Assembly (NCBI GenBank): GCA_009760855.2
Contig: WPIO01000087.1
Location: 515,001-577,000 of the forward strand
Reading direction: 5' to 3'
Length of the DNA stretch: 62,000 bases
Source of the DNA: Cristatella mucedo
Lineage: Eukaryota; Bryozoa; Phylactolaemata; Cristatellidae
Shown: positions 23,705 through 34,519 of the stretch, one piece after another
Layout of the letters: every line of letters begins with the position of its first letter
How positions within the stretch are numbered: the stretch's first letter is position 1
Position numbers and translations under genes: made by a program
Notes under the pieces: generated by a model
The model's database searches: none
Told to the model about the DNA's origin: nothing
The model's input: only the letters and a program-made list of their open reading frames with translations

Positions 23705-23792
23705 ATTCTTTAAGTTAATGGCAATTCTTTGCTTTTAATATATGATTTATATTATATATTAAAAGCAAAGAACTACCATTAACTTGAAGAAT
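23705..23792. repeat. Long imperfect hairpin, about 40-bp arms
   Basis: Left arm ATTCTTTAAGTTAATGGCAA... and right arm ...ATTAACTTGAAGAAT pair over about 41 bp with roughly four mismatches, leaving a very short loop around 23745-23751. AT-rich; no coding content. Confidence 0.85.
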
Positions 23793-24094
23793 AAGTTAAA
23801 GCCGATTGCTTTTAACCGATGTTACGTCGGAGCCATAGAAGAATTTGAAAGAGTACGGCACAAGCAAGATATCGCGGTGCCGTTTCTGCAGCAGCAGCGA
23901 GGCTGAGGCTGCAGCGAATAGGCCAATGCTGTAGCAGATAGGTCGAGGCTGCAGCGGCGAGACACCAGAATCAACCGACGGAGAGCGTTCTCATACCTTT
24001 AATTTGTGTTTCTTTCTTTCGGTCACCTAGGGTGACTAAAAAATGGCGTCTGAAGTATCGAAGTGAATGCGGCAGAATCTGTAATCTTATTGGA

Positions 24095-24735
24095 TGAATT
24101 TGTATAGCGCTCTAAGAGAGCTAAATCACTCTATGCTCTTTTGCATGTGCGGTGAGTGAAGAATGTCCATAAAGTTAGGAATTACATTGAAATGGTTTGA
24201 AAGCATAAGTGCACAAAAGACAATGGACGTAGACCCAACACATGCTGCGAGGAATGGGTATGCTTTTAGCTTCTTTTTAAATGTCGACAAATTAGGGGGT
24301 GTGGTGTCGCAACGTCAATAGGGAGTGAGTTCCAGGCTTTGAGAGCATAACTAACGGCTGCGCGGTCTCCAAAGGATTGGAGACTGGTTTAATTTGATGC
24401 ACAGCTAAACGACTTGAGTCAAACGAACGAGTTGTGCGATGCCAGCTCTGACATGGTAGTATTGGCAGTGCAGATTGCTGTGACGAGTGAACGCATCTAG
24501 ATGACTGTGACAACACCCAGTATTCAATACGCTGCTTGATGGGAGCCAGTGCCGGTCGATGAAGACACATAACGAGGTGGTTTCTTGTTCACGACAGACA
24601 AGAATAGCAGCAGATTTCTGCACCAACTGAGCGTGCTTGGTGACGAGGTCCAGAAGTCGGGAGGGAATGTCACTGCGTGGGACGAGTTGAATGCAGTTTT
24701 CTTGAATAAGCATGCCCGATCTTTTTCAATACCAT
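24095..24735 (-). mobile_element. LINE family A, old copy
   Basis: Minus-strand relic with recognisable GTTCCAGGCTTTGAGAGCATAA, GGTCTCCAAAGGATT, and RT C-terminal segments (LVTKHAQLVQKSAAILVCRE, IDRHWLP). More diverged than the copies at 18.3 or 25.5 kb. The 3' end keeps the hairpin (GCGCTCTAAGAGAGCTAAATCACTCT). Confidence 0.7.
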
Positions 24736-24739
24736 GTTG

Positions 24740-25540
24740 CTGAAAGGGGAAGTGACGTGATGCATACGTGACCGCTGAAAGCGCCGCAGGCGGTTGGGCG
24801 ACCGCAATGCTTCGCTGACATCGGACCGCTGAAGACTATTTCTAAATTACTTTTGCGGCATTACCTAACGAAGAATGCTCTGGGAATACGGCAGAGCGTC
24901 CACCTTCCAACCGACTGGCGCTACAGCAAAAGGGGCGCTAGCAGGGAGGCCACAGCGAAGTCTCTTCGCTGGCATGCAACGCCACATTTTGTCACCGTGC
25001 TCGTTGAACACTGCACCGCTTGAATGATAAGGCGCATCAGCCGCCACATTGACCGTAGAAGAGTTACGCTTTCCGAAGACGCAAAATAAGCTAAGAGCTG
25101 CCGGAACTGCAACTCGGCTCACACTCCTGGACACTGCTGGGCACGCGACCGCGGTTGCTATACCTGCCGGAAGTTGGGCCCCTGCCCAATGCCATGCCAA
25201 TCGCTCATACAACCTGATGTTAAAGTAAGAGAGGTCGTGGCTGAACCCGATGGTGAGAATTACCACAGGTTACGCTAGGTTATGCTTTGTCCGGACGAGG
25301 GGTTTTTCACCGAAGCAATTCAAAAACGGAGTGGTGTACGCAGAAGCAACCGGAAACATCAACTGCCGAGTGGGCGCGGCCGGCTAGGTGATTTGCCGCT
25401 AGCTCTCTAACATCCGTCCCCTGTCTGCCCTGGACCAAGTTTTTCGCTTGCGACAGTCCAATCCTGTTCTTTGTTTCTGTCCTACGTGACCTGTGTGGCA
25501 TGCTGATTGTTCGAACGTCGTCTCAGGCTCTTGAGCTTAG
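24740..25540. other. Unassigned; one open minus-strand frame
   Basis: A 133-codon minus-strand frame (24865-25266) and a 64-codon one (25307-25501) are open. The first holds a NEHGDKMWRCMPAKRLRC stretch that looks less random than its surroundings. I recognise neither, and there is no splice or repeat evidence to call a gene. Confidence 0.2.
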
Positions 25541-25549
25541 CCCAGCCCG

Positions 25550-26390
25550 ATTACATATTCCAAAGAGACCTCTCGTTAGACGATCATATCAGCTCCACGG
25601 TCAAATCTGCCTATTTTCAGCTTCATAATATTGCTAAAATTCGGGATTGTTTAGATAAGGATACCTCCAAGTTGGTCCATGCATTCGTGACATCCCGTCT
25701 CGACTTCTGCAACTCACTGCTTACTGGCCTACCAGCATGTGCGATCAGGCGATTGCAGCTGGTGCAAAACTCCAAAGCTAGGCTTGTCTGTCGTGAGCGT
25801 CGCAGTTGCCACATTACTCCACTTCTCGCCGACCTGCACTGGCTACCAGTCAAGCAACGGATTGACTTCAAGGTTTTGTCGCTCACTTTTAGGTCCCTTC
25901 ATTCTATGGCTCCAGCCTATCTGTCAGATATACTACCCCATCAGGCCAAGCATCGTACCACCCGCTTTTCGGAATCCAACAGTCTACAAAAACCTCGTAC
26001 AAACCTCAAATCCTCTGAAGACCGTGCATTTAGTTCGTATGCTCCCAAAGCCTGGAACTCCCTCCCGACTTGCGTCAGAACATCCCCTGACCTGACCTGA
26101 CCACATTCAAAAGGAACTTAAAAACACCTATTTAGGACAGCATTTAGTGGGTCCCTGTGATTCGTCCTTAACGTGCTTATGCTTGCTGACACTGTGCATG
26201 CTGCCACTGACCACATTTGCATGCTGACCCTGTGCATGTCACCCCTAACCATGTTATTCATTTTGTTTGTTTTTCAAGCATGATTTTACTTACCATTCAA
26301 TTGCATTTCCCTTGGCAGCAAATGTAAAGCGCCTAGAGAGAGATTGAGTTCTCTGAGGGCGCTTTATCAAGTGCATTATTATTATTATTA
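25550..26390 (+). mobile_element. LINE family A, well-preserved 3' part
   Basis: Starts at SDLSLDDHISSTVKSAYFQ-type coding (QRDLSLDDHISSTVKSAYFQ) and runs open through LDFCNSLLTGLPACAIRRLQ, ITPLLADLHWLP and KAWNSLPTCVRTSPDLT, then the 3' UTR, hairpin at about 26328-26370 and ATT tail. It lacks the RT core and endonuclease. Confidence 0.9.
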
Positions 26391-26399
26391 TATTGCATT

Positions 26400-26955
26400 T
26401 ATACCGCCGCTTTAGCTTTGCTCACTCGAAAAGAAACTTTGCTTACTGAACGTTCGACCAGCCCGCTTAGACAGCGCCCAGCAAACATTATTGTCGCTTT
26501 GCGAGTAAATGTTGCTCGCTCGTGTGAGCTTCGCAACTCCCACAAATTCGTCATCTTGCTTGCACTCTTTAGTTTTGCCCAGTCTCCCTTATCTTAGCAT
26601 GGCTTTACTTTTATCCTAGCCCGTCTCTCTTAAGCTTCAATAGGCCTAAGAAATGCTTCGTATCTTTCGCTGGAGATGGACACCTTACCTGTTCAAAGTT
26701 CGTCTCCCTCGCTGGCTTTGGCTTCGCCAAATTTGCTAATAGTTTCGAGTTGGCCCGGCTGAAGCTTCCATCGGTTCAAAAAAGCGTCGCCTCATTTCTA
26801 CGACCTTCTCTGACCTCCTCTCAGCTAGATTAGGCTTCACCATCTCAACTCTGCCGTCTTTATAGGCTCCAGCGAACCAAAACCAAGGAGTACAGCTCAA
26901 GGAGGTGGGGGTCAGCTAGCTGATTGGCTGCTACACTTGCAACGCTCAGTTTGGC
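26400..26955. other. Unassigned intergenic DNA
   Basis: No supportable gene, repeat or regulatory signal. Confidence 0.3.
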
Positions 26956-26958
26956 TCC

Positions 26959-27118
26959 TGGCTGATTTAACAGCCTCTTTTGTATAGCGACAGAAGAGCC
27001 TTTACACCTATCACCATCGCTTGCAGCGGTAATAAAGGGTCGCCCACCATAACCTCGTTCCCCGGGAACGAGGTTGTGGAAAGCAGCCACTTTACCTATT
27101 ATGCCATTACGGCTCACC
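26959..27118 (-). mobile_element. SINE S1, box B deleted
   Basis: Minus strand: TGAGCCGTAATGGCATAATAGG head, CGCTGCAAGC-like body and CTCTTCTGTCGCTATACAAAAG end. The GGTTCGAATCC box and adjacent bases are missing, replaced by a short palindrome (CTCGTTCCCCGGGAACGAG). Confidence 0.8.
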
Positions 27119-27508
27119 ATACACACAGACTTCGCTCAGAGCCGTTTAGCTTCTCTCTGCCAGAAAAAAACAGCTGTTTTAGTCACAGATTAACTAGATA
27201 AAACTTTGACCGGCCCTTGTAAGGTTTTCTCAAGGGAGCAGTGCAGAACCGACCATTGGCTGGCAAGTAATCATGGCCAGAAAACAGATTGGCTGCTAGC
27301 TCTCAGGCATTGAGTGAATCTGTGGGCACTGTCTGCTCGGTTATAACTTCTCTCAACACTGGCAGCTGTATGATACTGCAGATGCTCTTTCTAACTGGAA
27401 AAAGTCGCTATCCTAAGAGAAAGAGACAAATAGTCTCGGCGGAGCTCGTTGAATCTGAATGGATTCTCGAATCTCAGATTATTTATTGCATCGTTATAGG
27501 TAAGTTCC

Positions 27509-27628
27509 AGTTACATGCATTTGTCTTACAGGTGACACGCATTTGTCTCACAGGTGACACGCATTTGTCTCACAGGTGACACGCATGTGTCTCACAAGGT
27601 GACACGCATTTGTCACGCATGTGACACT
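27509..27628 (+). repeat. Minisatellite, about 22-bp unit
   Basis: Four to five tandem copies of ACACGCATTTGTCTCACAGGTG with small indels in the last units. Confidence 0.9.
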
Positions 27629-28005
27629 CAATGTTTTTCCTGAGCCCCAGTTCTTATATCGAGTAGCTGCTGCACGGTAAACGATAACGGCATGCTTTCC
27701 TGCTTCGTCTAAGCCCAGCACGGCTAGCACGCTCCTCTGTCGTCAACCCAGTGACATGCACTCAGACTTCACAGGCGGCCGTAGCCGGCGGCTGCAGTGG
27801 GAGAGTACTTGCTGCCGCAGATCCCCAGTCTCTGCACTGAGCACAGCCTCACAGCAGCCCTTGCTTTTGCCTCCTTTGCTGCATTCCTATCGCAGCCACG
27901 CAGTACACGAGGCCGCCTGCAGCATACAGGCCTTGCACTAGCTCTCTGCAGCTCATCTCGTGTCTCCACAGTCTTTCACCTCGGTGGCTGCAGCTGTCCA
28001 CATCG

Positions 28006-28867
28006 TTCAGCTCTCTGCCGTCTTCCAGCATCAACTTTTCCGAGCAGTGACCAGAGAAGCAGCAGTGACAGTCACACTGTGTATGCCATATTCGTACGTG
28101 CAGCTGTGCAGCAGCTGACTCGTGCTCAGCTGCAGCAGCTGCAGCCGCCTGCTAGAATAGTCGTCAGCCACAGCGAGCAGGTCGCTGAACACGGAAAGCT
28201 TCAGGGGAATTGTATGCGGTACAGCAACACGTCCGTCCTGGAGCCACGTCCACTGCGAGTCCCCTGCAGCAGCAGCAGAAGTAGCCGAGCGGCGTCTGAG
28301 CAGCAGGACAACCCGTGAGTGGTTCAAGCCTACAGCAGCTCGTCCGTCCACCGGGGATTGTACTGCATTGACCCACTCGTCCCATCCGTTGCTCAGCCTC
28401 ACAGGTTTCCAGGCGCTCAGCTCGCCACCGCTCCCAGTGTATTCCTTCAGGCCGTGCTCCCATAAAGCCAGCAGCAGATTCCCATCTGGCGTCACAGACA
28501 AATTACGGCACCCGAAAGGCGCCCGAAAGCTGCTGGAGGCTCGAAGGTCGGAGTGCAGTGCTGGCTGCTCCTCTGCTGCAACGAACATGCTGTATTGAGT
28601 GACTAAAGGCAGAGAGTGAGAGCTCTGCCTTTAGACGAGAGAGACTTGGGTACTCTCAAGTTGGCAGGTCCTTTTACAAGATTGGCTTCTATGTTGCTTA
28701 CACAATAAAATGTTTTCCACTTTTTCGAAACTCGACTGCATCATTGACCTCCTCAGCTGGATCACAACAGCTGCGACAAAGAGAGAAAATCCTTGCCACT
28801 GCTTATAAAAAAAAGACAGATGTCACTGCTCGGAAAAGTTGATGCTGGAAGACGGCAGAGAGCTGAA
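28006..28867. repeat. Perfect 46-bp inverted repeat around a coding exon
   Basis: 28006-28051 and 28822-28867 are exact reverse complements over 46 bp, about 770 bp apart. The left arm begins (reading the minus strand) GTCACTGCTCGG at the end of the beta-propeller frame. A separate perfect 12-bp hairpin, CTAAAGGCAGAG/CTCTGCCTTTAG, lies at 28603-28634 between the arms. Confidence 0.95.
28031..28588 (-). CDS. Beta-propeller-like protein fragment or exon
   Basis: A 185-codon minus-strand frame with protein-like composition. It has the rhythm of WD40/NHL-type propeller blades: NLSVTPDGNLLLALWEHGL, WVNAVQSPVDGRAAVGL, WTWLQDGRVAVP, LKLSVFSDLLAVADDY, and IHSVTVTA, with short hydrophobic strands about every 40 residues. 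The specific family is not recognised. The Met at 28588 may not be the true start: TGTTCGTTGCAG just upstream looks like a splice acceptor, and the end may be a donor (TCTCTG|GTCACT near 28051) instead of the TGA at 28031. It may therefore be an internal exon of a larger gene. The inverted repeat arm begins at that possible donor. Confidence 0.5.
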   Translation of the reverse strand: MFVAAEEQPALHSDLRASSSFRAPFGCRNLSVTPDGNLLLALWEHGLKEYTGSGGELSAWKPVRLSNGWDEWVNAVQSPVDGRAAVGLNHSRVVLLLRRRSATSAAAAGDSQWTWLQDGRVAVPHTIPLKLSVFSDLLAVADDYSSRRLQLLQLSTSQLLHSCTYEYGIHSVTVTAASLVTARKS

Positions 28868-29009
28868 TAATTATGATTACGTTTCATATTGTTAGCACAC
28901 CACTTGCCATATGAAATTCTACTTCCCTTAGGCACATTTCTTTAATTGCTGGTTCTTTTTATAACAGTTTCTGAATTATTTTCTACTTCAATATTAATAA
29001 TAATATAAT

Positions 29010-29585
29010 TTATAGGGTTAGTGAAAACATGCACAGTGTCAGCTCGAACGAGTACAGAAAGGTCGACTCACATGAAGCCACTAAGTGCTGTGATAAATAG
29101 GAACGTTCTTACATTTTTTTAATGTGGTCAAGCCACGAGATCTAATGACGCAAGTCGGGAGTTAGTCACAGTCTTTGGGAGTATAGGAACTAAAGGCACA
29201 GTCTCTGAAGGATTTGAGGTCTGTACGAGGCATAGGTAAACAATTAGATTCCGAAAATCAAGTGGTATGATGCTTAGGTTAGCGGGGAAGTCGATCTGAT
29301 TGGTAAGCTTGAGCCAAAGAATGGAGGGACCTAAAAATGAGCGACAGATCCTTGAAGTCAATGAGTTTCTTAACTAGTAGCCAGTGCAGGTCGGCGAGTA
29401 GTTTTACAATTTGGCAACTGCTACGCTCACGACAGACAGGCCTAGCTGCAGGGTTTTGCTCCAGCTTTAAGCGCCTGAGTGCACAGGTCGGTAGACCAGC
29501 AAACAGCGAGTTACAGAAGGCGAGACGCGAGGTCGCAAATACATGGATCAGTTTAGATGTGGCACATTCTTTTAGTTTTATCCAT
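29010..29585 (-). mobile_element. LINE family A, old copy
   Basis: Minus-strand relic: diverged 3' UTR words (CATGCACAGTGTCAGC), GGTCAAGCCACGAGATCT, the GAAGTCAATG...TTAACTAGTAGCCAGTGCAGGTCGGCGAG block and GACAGACAGGCCTAGCTGC. The frame is broken many times. Confidence 0.75.
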
Positions 29586-29599
29586 TAGTGCACTACGAT

Positions 29600-29965
29600 G
29601 TTTATGTTGGCGAGTCATTTTGCGAGATTAGCTTAAATCTCGCTTATAAAATAAAAGGGCTAAACAATTTTTGTTTCTTTACTGCACCGTTGCAAGGGTT
29701 TCAATCTTACTTTCAGCATTATTTTTTTATCATCACCAACCTCCCTCAGATCTTTGTGGTGAGTTGTACCACAACAGCTGAACAAGGTTTCAGCTTCTAA
29801 ATTCCTAGGCAGGTAAGCAAAGCTCTAACGTTTTCGTAACTTTCGATCGTTAACTTTTGATAACACGTATGCTAACTAGTCGTAAAGCTGTTGTTGTAAT
29901 AGAAGCTAGTGAATACTCATAGTTCATTGCGTGTTACGCGATCGGTTACCAGTGGTTATTTTTTC
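29600..29965. other. Unassigned intergenic DNA
   Basis: No gene seen. A small hairpin, GCGAGATTAGCTTAAATCTCGC, lies at about 29620-29642. Confidence 0.3.
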
Positions 29966-29969
29966 GTAG

Positions 29970-30118
29970 TTATTCCCTAACCATGTTATTCATTTTGTTT
30001 GTTTTTCAAGCATGGTTTTACTTACCGTTCAATTGCATTTCACTTTGCAGAAAATGTCAAGCGCCTAGAAAGAGATTAAGTTCTCTGAGGGCGTCTGATC
30101 AAGTGCATCATTATTATT
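29970..30118 (+). mobile_element. LINE family A, 3' tip
   Basis: CCCTAACCATGTTATTCATTTTG, CAAGCATGGTTTTACTTACC, AAGCGCCTAGAAAGAGATTAAGTTCTCTGAGGGCG and an ATT tail. Confidence 0.85.
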
Positions 30119-30119
30119 A

Positions 30120-30611
30120 TTGCATTAATAAAACCATGGGGCCATGAAGGTAATTCTGACTATGTAACGTTTTAGCACAATTTGCAAATTGTATATTTAA
30201 AGGCTAATGGCATCTATAGAATCGTATATATATAGTCGCTTGACAGCATTAGCGGTTACGCGTTTCTCTCTCAAAGGGCAACGGAGAATCAATCGATTCA
30301 GGACTCGAAGCGAAGACCTGGTTCTTAAAGTAAGAGCAGCTGACACGTAGGATAGGACCCGGGGGAGGGCTTAAGGCCCGCTGATTTAAAGACATTGTTT
30401 AGACAGAGAGAATGAGCTTGTGGCAACTGCCAGCTACACAATCGCTTGTCAGCTGTTAAGCCAATCCTTTAGAGTGTAGACACGCCCGAACCTTCATCTA
30501 TCTTGTTGTAGCAGACAAAGAACACTTCCTTTTAGAAAATGTTCTAAGAAGACACACCATTGCCTGCCGGCCGTTCGGCGTAATCTGATCTCTTTCCAAC
30601 TTTCTCATCTG

Positions 30612-30642
<31 letters not shown>

Positions 30643-30895
30643 AATTCTCTCCGACTCTCTCCATCTCTCTCTTTCTAGCTCTAACTTACGGATGCTGAGT
30701 AAATAGTCAAAGTCTGATTGTGCCTTAACAACCACCAACGGACATGCTCTCCAACAAGCCTGTCCAGCTATAAGCCTTGCTTGCCGTGAGCAATAATGGA
30801 TCTGCAATCTAATTAGTGGGCTATGACCAAATGACAACTTGGAGATGAACTACTACACAGGAGCCTAATAGCAGCAATCAACTGTATAACTACAC
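30120..30895. other. Unassigned; short CT repeat
   Basis: No gene. A (CT)n tract occupies about 30610-30636, with CT-rich text to 30680. Confidence 0.35.
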
Positions 30896-30899
30896 CTGA

Positions 30900-31392
30900 C
30901 GTTAATAATAATAATAATAATACACTTGATAAAGCGTCCTCAGAGAACTCAATCCCTTTCTAGGCGCTTTACATTTGCTGCAAAGTTAAACGCGATTGAA
31001 TGGTGAATGGTATCATGCTTGATAAGCAACATAAAAAACGTGGTTAGGGGTGAAATGCACAGGGTTAGCATGCAAATGTGGTTAGTGGCAGCATGCAGCA
31101 GTGTCAGCGCGCATAAGCACATAACGAACGAAACACAGCGACCCACTAAATTCTGTCATAACTAGACGCGTTTTTAGTGTCTTCTTAAATGTCGTCAACT
31201 CAGGGGATGTTGAGACGCAAGTCGGGAGTGAGTTCCAGGCTTTGGGAGCATACGAACTAAATGCACGGTCTCCAAAGGATTTGAGGTTTGTACGTGGTAT
31301 TGGCAAACTTTTGAATTCCGAAAAGCAAGTGGTACGATGCTTGACGTGGTGGAGGAGTAGATCTGAGAGATATGCTACAGCCAAAGAATATA
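30900..31392 (-). mobile_element. LINE family A, 3' part
   Basis: Hairpin and ATT tail at 30903-30975, 3' UTR, and C-terminal coding (LPIPRTNLKSFGDRAFSSYA, KAWNSLPTCVSTSPELTTFK). It stops within the AYLSDLL region and abuts the next feature, with the whole RT core missing. Confidence 0.85.
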
Positions 31393-31399
31393 AACGATG

Positions 31400-32150
31400 C
31401 TAGTTATACATGGCAGCAACAGATCATTGCAACGTTGGAGCAGGAAAGTGGGAACATGGTCCAAAGGACTCGTTGTCTTCTTTGATTGGGATATGAACTT
31501 CAGGTGAGATCAATAGTGACCTGCTTGAATGTAGACATTGAGGTACAGCCAGTAATCGAGGGGCAGCATTCTAGGGGCGATGCTGCCCTCACAGGGACGG
31601 TCTCTCTGATCGCGTCTATCTTCTGGACAAAGAATCGAGAGAAGCGATCGTCGCAAGGATCATCAGGTAGGGAGCTAATCTGGGAGAGGTTGAGAAGATG
31701 GTTGATCGTCGACATCAGCATTTTGGATTGTGCATCTGTGATTCAACAATTTTTTCTATAGAAGCTAGACTTGGCCTTTGCTAAGATCGATTGTTACGAC
31801 CTACAGTAGTCCTCGTATGCCAGTCGAAGAACTGTCAGTCCTGATCTTTTGTATGCCTTTTCAAGCTTGCGCCTTGTTTACCTAGCTAGTTTCATGTCTA
31901 TGGTAAAACATTGACCATCTGGGTGAGGGCACACAGTTCGCTTAGTCAGAGGTGCAAACTCGTCGAGCGCGTCAGCTAGTGTCGTGTTGTAGCTATCTAC
32001 CAATGAAGGCAGATCAGAGGGGGGACTGAGCAGCAGAGGCGATGCAGATATTCACAAACGGACAGCATCGATATCAAGGGTCTTGAGGTTTTGCGATTCA
32101 CATGTGATTTTAGAAGAGGAGGAGGCAGGCACACACTGTAGATTGAATGA
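31400..32150 (-). mobile_element. LINE endonuclease-RT linker region
   Basis: The minus-strand translation has DDRFSRFFVQKIDAIRETV and SSLPDD, typical of the linker between endonuclease and reverse transcriptase in L2/CR1-like elements. Lower identity blocks (TCACATGTGATTTTAGAAGAGG, CGAGCGCGTCAGCTAGTGTCGTGTTGTAGC) also occur at 41.1-41.3 kb and 37.4 kb, so this is the 5' continuation of family A. Confidence 0.75.
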
Positions 32151-32159
32151 GATTAGGTA

Positions 32160-34390
32160 GGCTGCGAGATTACGGTTGCGGAATGAATAACCAGAATGTG
32201 ATGCCTTTGAACAATCAGCCCATTAAATGGCCACGATTTATCACTTTCCGATTGAACACAGAACTCATCTTGAGGCAGACTGCACTAATCTTTTCTGTTA
32301 AGCTGACAACCTGTGAACTAGATGGGGAACAAGCGATGAAGACTATGAAATGGTAGTGGTAGGTTTATGCAGCCCAAAGCAATCTGGGACCTATAATCGG
32401 AGCCTTATTTTTTCAGGTGTAAGAGGTCGTAATTTAATTTACAGTTATTCGGTTCCCACTTAAATCATAATATTGCCTACCACAATTTATGGCTATGGCG
32501 TCATCAGTAAAATAGAAAAGAGCTTTGGTACTGGCAGCATCGAAGTCCATGGCGTTTTCTGAAACATAATGAAAGAACGATGCAGAATTTTCCTTGGAGA
32601 AATGTTAAATTACTGGGAATTACGATTTTTCATTATCCAATTGCATAACGACTATTTTAATCTAATAGAGACATCTAAAAGATGGGAGTTTAGACAACTT
32701 ACCTGCTAAATTAACTTCATTCGCCCGAGACATTAGTTGAGTTTGCAGTCAGGGCTCTCATCCATTGCTACAACTTTATTCCGATATGTAGCTTGCTTTC
32801 TCAGATCAGTCTAACATGTATTGCAGTAGCTATTATTGTTTATCGAGCCTTCCATTAAAGAGAATTCAGAAAAGTATCTTTGTTATCTCTGTACGAGGAC
32901 TCAAATATTAAGCTTAATGTTGGAAAGCAGATGGCTACTCGAAAATCGGTTTCATTTCACTACTGATTCTGCTGAGTAACTCGCCTTAACTGCTAAGATT
33001 CTTCTGACAAAATTTCTAAAGGTATAGCACTCACCTAATCTTAAGCCGCCCACGAAAGGCTAGTTAGGCAAGGAGATGTCGCATTGTATTCAATATATTG
33101 CTGTCACTGAGTGCACTGCTTAACTGGAGTATGCTTTGAGCAAACTGAAGTACACAGCGACAACTGCTGCGCCAAAAGCTGATTTGGGCGCGAAGCCAAC
33201 GGAAATCTAGACGCCTGCTCCAGTCCAGGCTGTTTAAATGGTTCTGGCTCGGATTCGCCTATGGCCCGTTGAAGCCTCAGCTTAGAGCCCGTGTCCTGGC
33301 TACGATAAGGGTAAGCCGCGCTCGAGATAAATCACATTCTCTTCTGTCCGATCGATCATCCATGTAGTAATTGGTCTTGGCAGTCTGCGATGCCAATAAC
33401 ATCCGTTAGCTGCATCTTGGTAGAGGAATAAGCAAACGCCATTCAGGCAAAGGTACGGGATAGTCGATCCTAATACAGATTGCAATAACCTTGCCGACGC
33501 AGCAAGGTCACAGCATGAAGAGTGGCTGAGACTGTAGAGTCGATAAGAGTTCGAACGCTGTAAATCCAGCAAGGGTAACGAATGAATTGCATCGTTGTGT
33601 CAGTCATGGCAGGCAAATACATCAAGCCACCGTGACAGTTTTACTCAGTTTCGTGCTGCATGCAAACAAGTGGCTCAGCACCAGAAAGAGGCTGCTTAGT
33701 AATGTTCCAAGACAATGTGAGCTCACTTGCGGCATTACCACGTGTAGCAACGTCCTTAGAGGCGATAATTTTGTCAATGACTCTTTCGTTTGCAACGGCT
33801 AACCGTAAGAAGGTACAAGAAAAACAAGGCCAACAGAGTAGCTCGGCAAGTTATGCAATAGAGGCAAACTTTAATAACAAAAGATGACAAGGTAAAAACT
33901 CTACCTCTGACCTAGTTGATAACGCCAAGTAGACTGGACAGATTTTACTATTCGCTCTTTCTGGGATTTCAATGCATTCGCAGGTGAAGTCCATCCCTAG
34001 AATTTGGGCTGGTGCAAAACAGATGGAGAAAATGGAAAGTGAATATAGCGCTAGGCGTAGTGATGGCAAGTGACTAGCAAAAACGGATCATTATTAATTA
34101 CATTAGTGATAGCAGAGTAAAAATAATTTTACAGTAACAGTACGAGCGCATTGACGGTAGAAAAACATGAGACGCAGTAGCAAGCAACCTTCTCGATACC
34201 TAATTTTAGACTAGCTAAACAATTATTTATTAATTAGTCAAAATGATTGAAATTTTGTATTAGGACGCAACCTAAATCCGATCGACGTTCGTGCTATAAA
34301 GCCTGACATTGACATCTCGACGCCTCAATCGTCCGGAGCGTTAGGCCCCCAGCTCTTGCACTCACGCTTAGCAGACACGCTTCACGTGAA
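32160..34390. other. Unassigned intergenic DNA
   Basis: The longest stretch without a repeat I could name. Open frames on either strand (for example 33300-33572 minus, 90 codons) show no domain. The minus-strand text around 33400-33570 is somewhat protein-like (PRPITTWMIDRTEENVIYLE), but there is no splice or homology evidence. Confidence 0.3.
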
Positions 34391-34395
34391 GCTGC

Positions 34396-34510
34396 TAGCC
34401 ATGTGATGTATCTCCGTCTGCAACTGTACACAGCTAAAAATAGGATGTGGGTGTTACGCAGGAGGCTTTCGTATAGTCTGCTCATAGCCCAGGAGGCTTG
34501 AGGTATGCGT
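34396..34510 (-). mobile_element. LINE family B, 3' tip
   Basis: The reverse complement holds CTATACGAAAGCCTCCTGCGTAACACCCACATC, then GTTGCAGACGGAGATACATCACATG, matching the family B 3' end. Confidence 0.75.
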
Positions 34511-34519
34511 TCGCTAGCC

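Noticed and set aside
24865-25266. 133-codon minus ORF as a host gene
   Set aside because: No recognised domain, no splice evidence, and the frame starts and ends without context.
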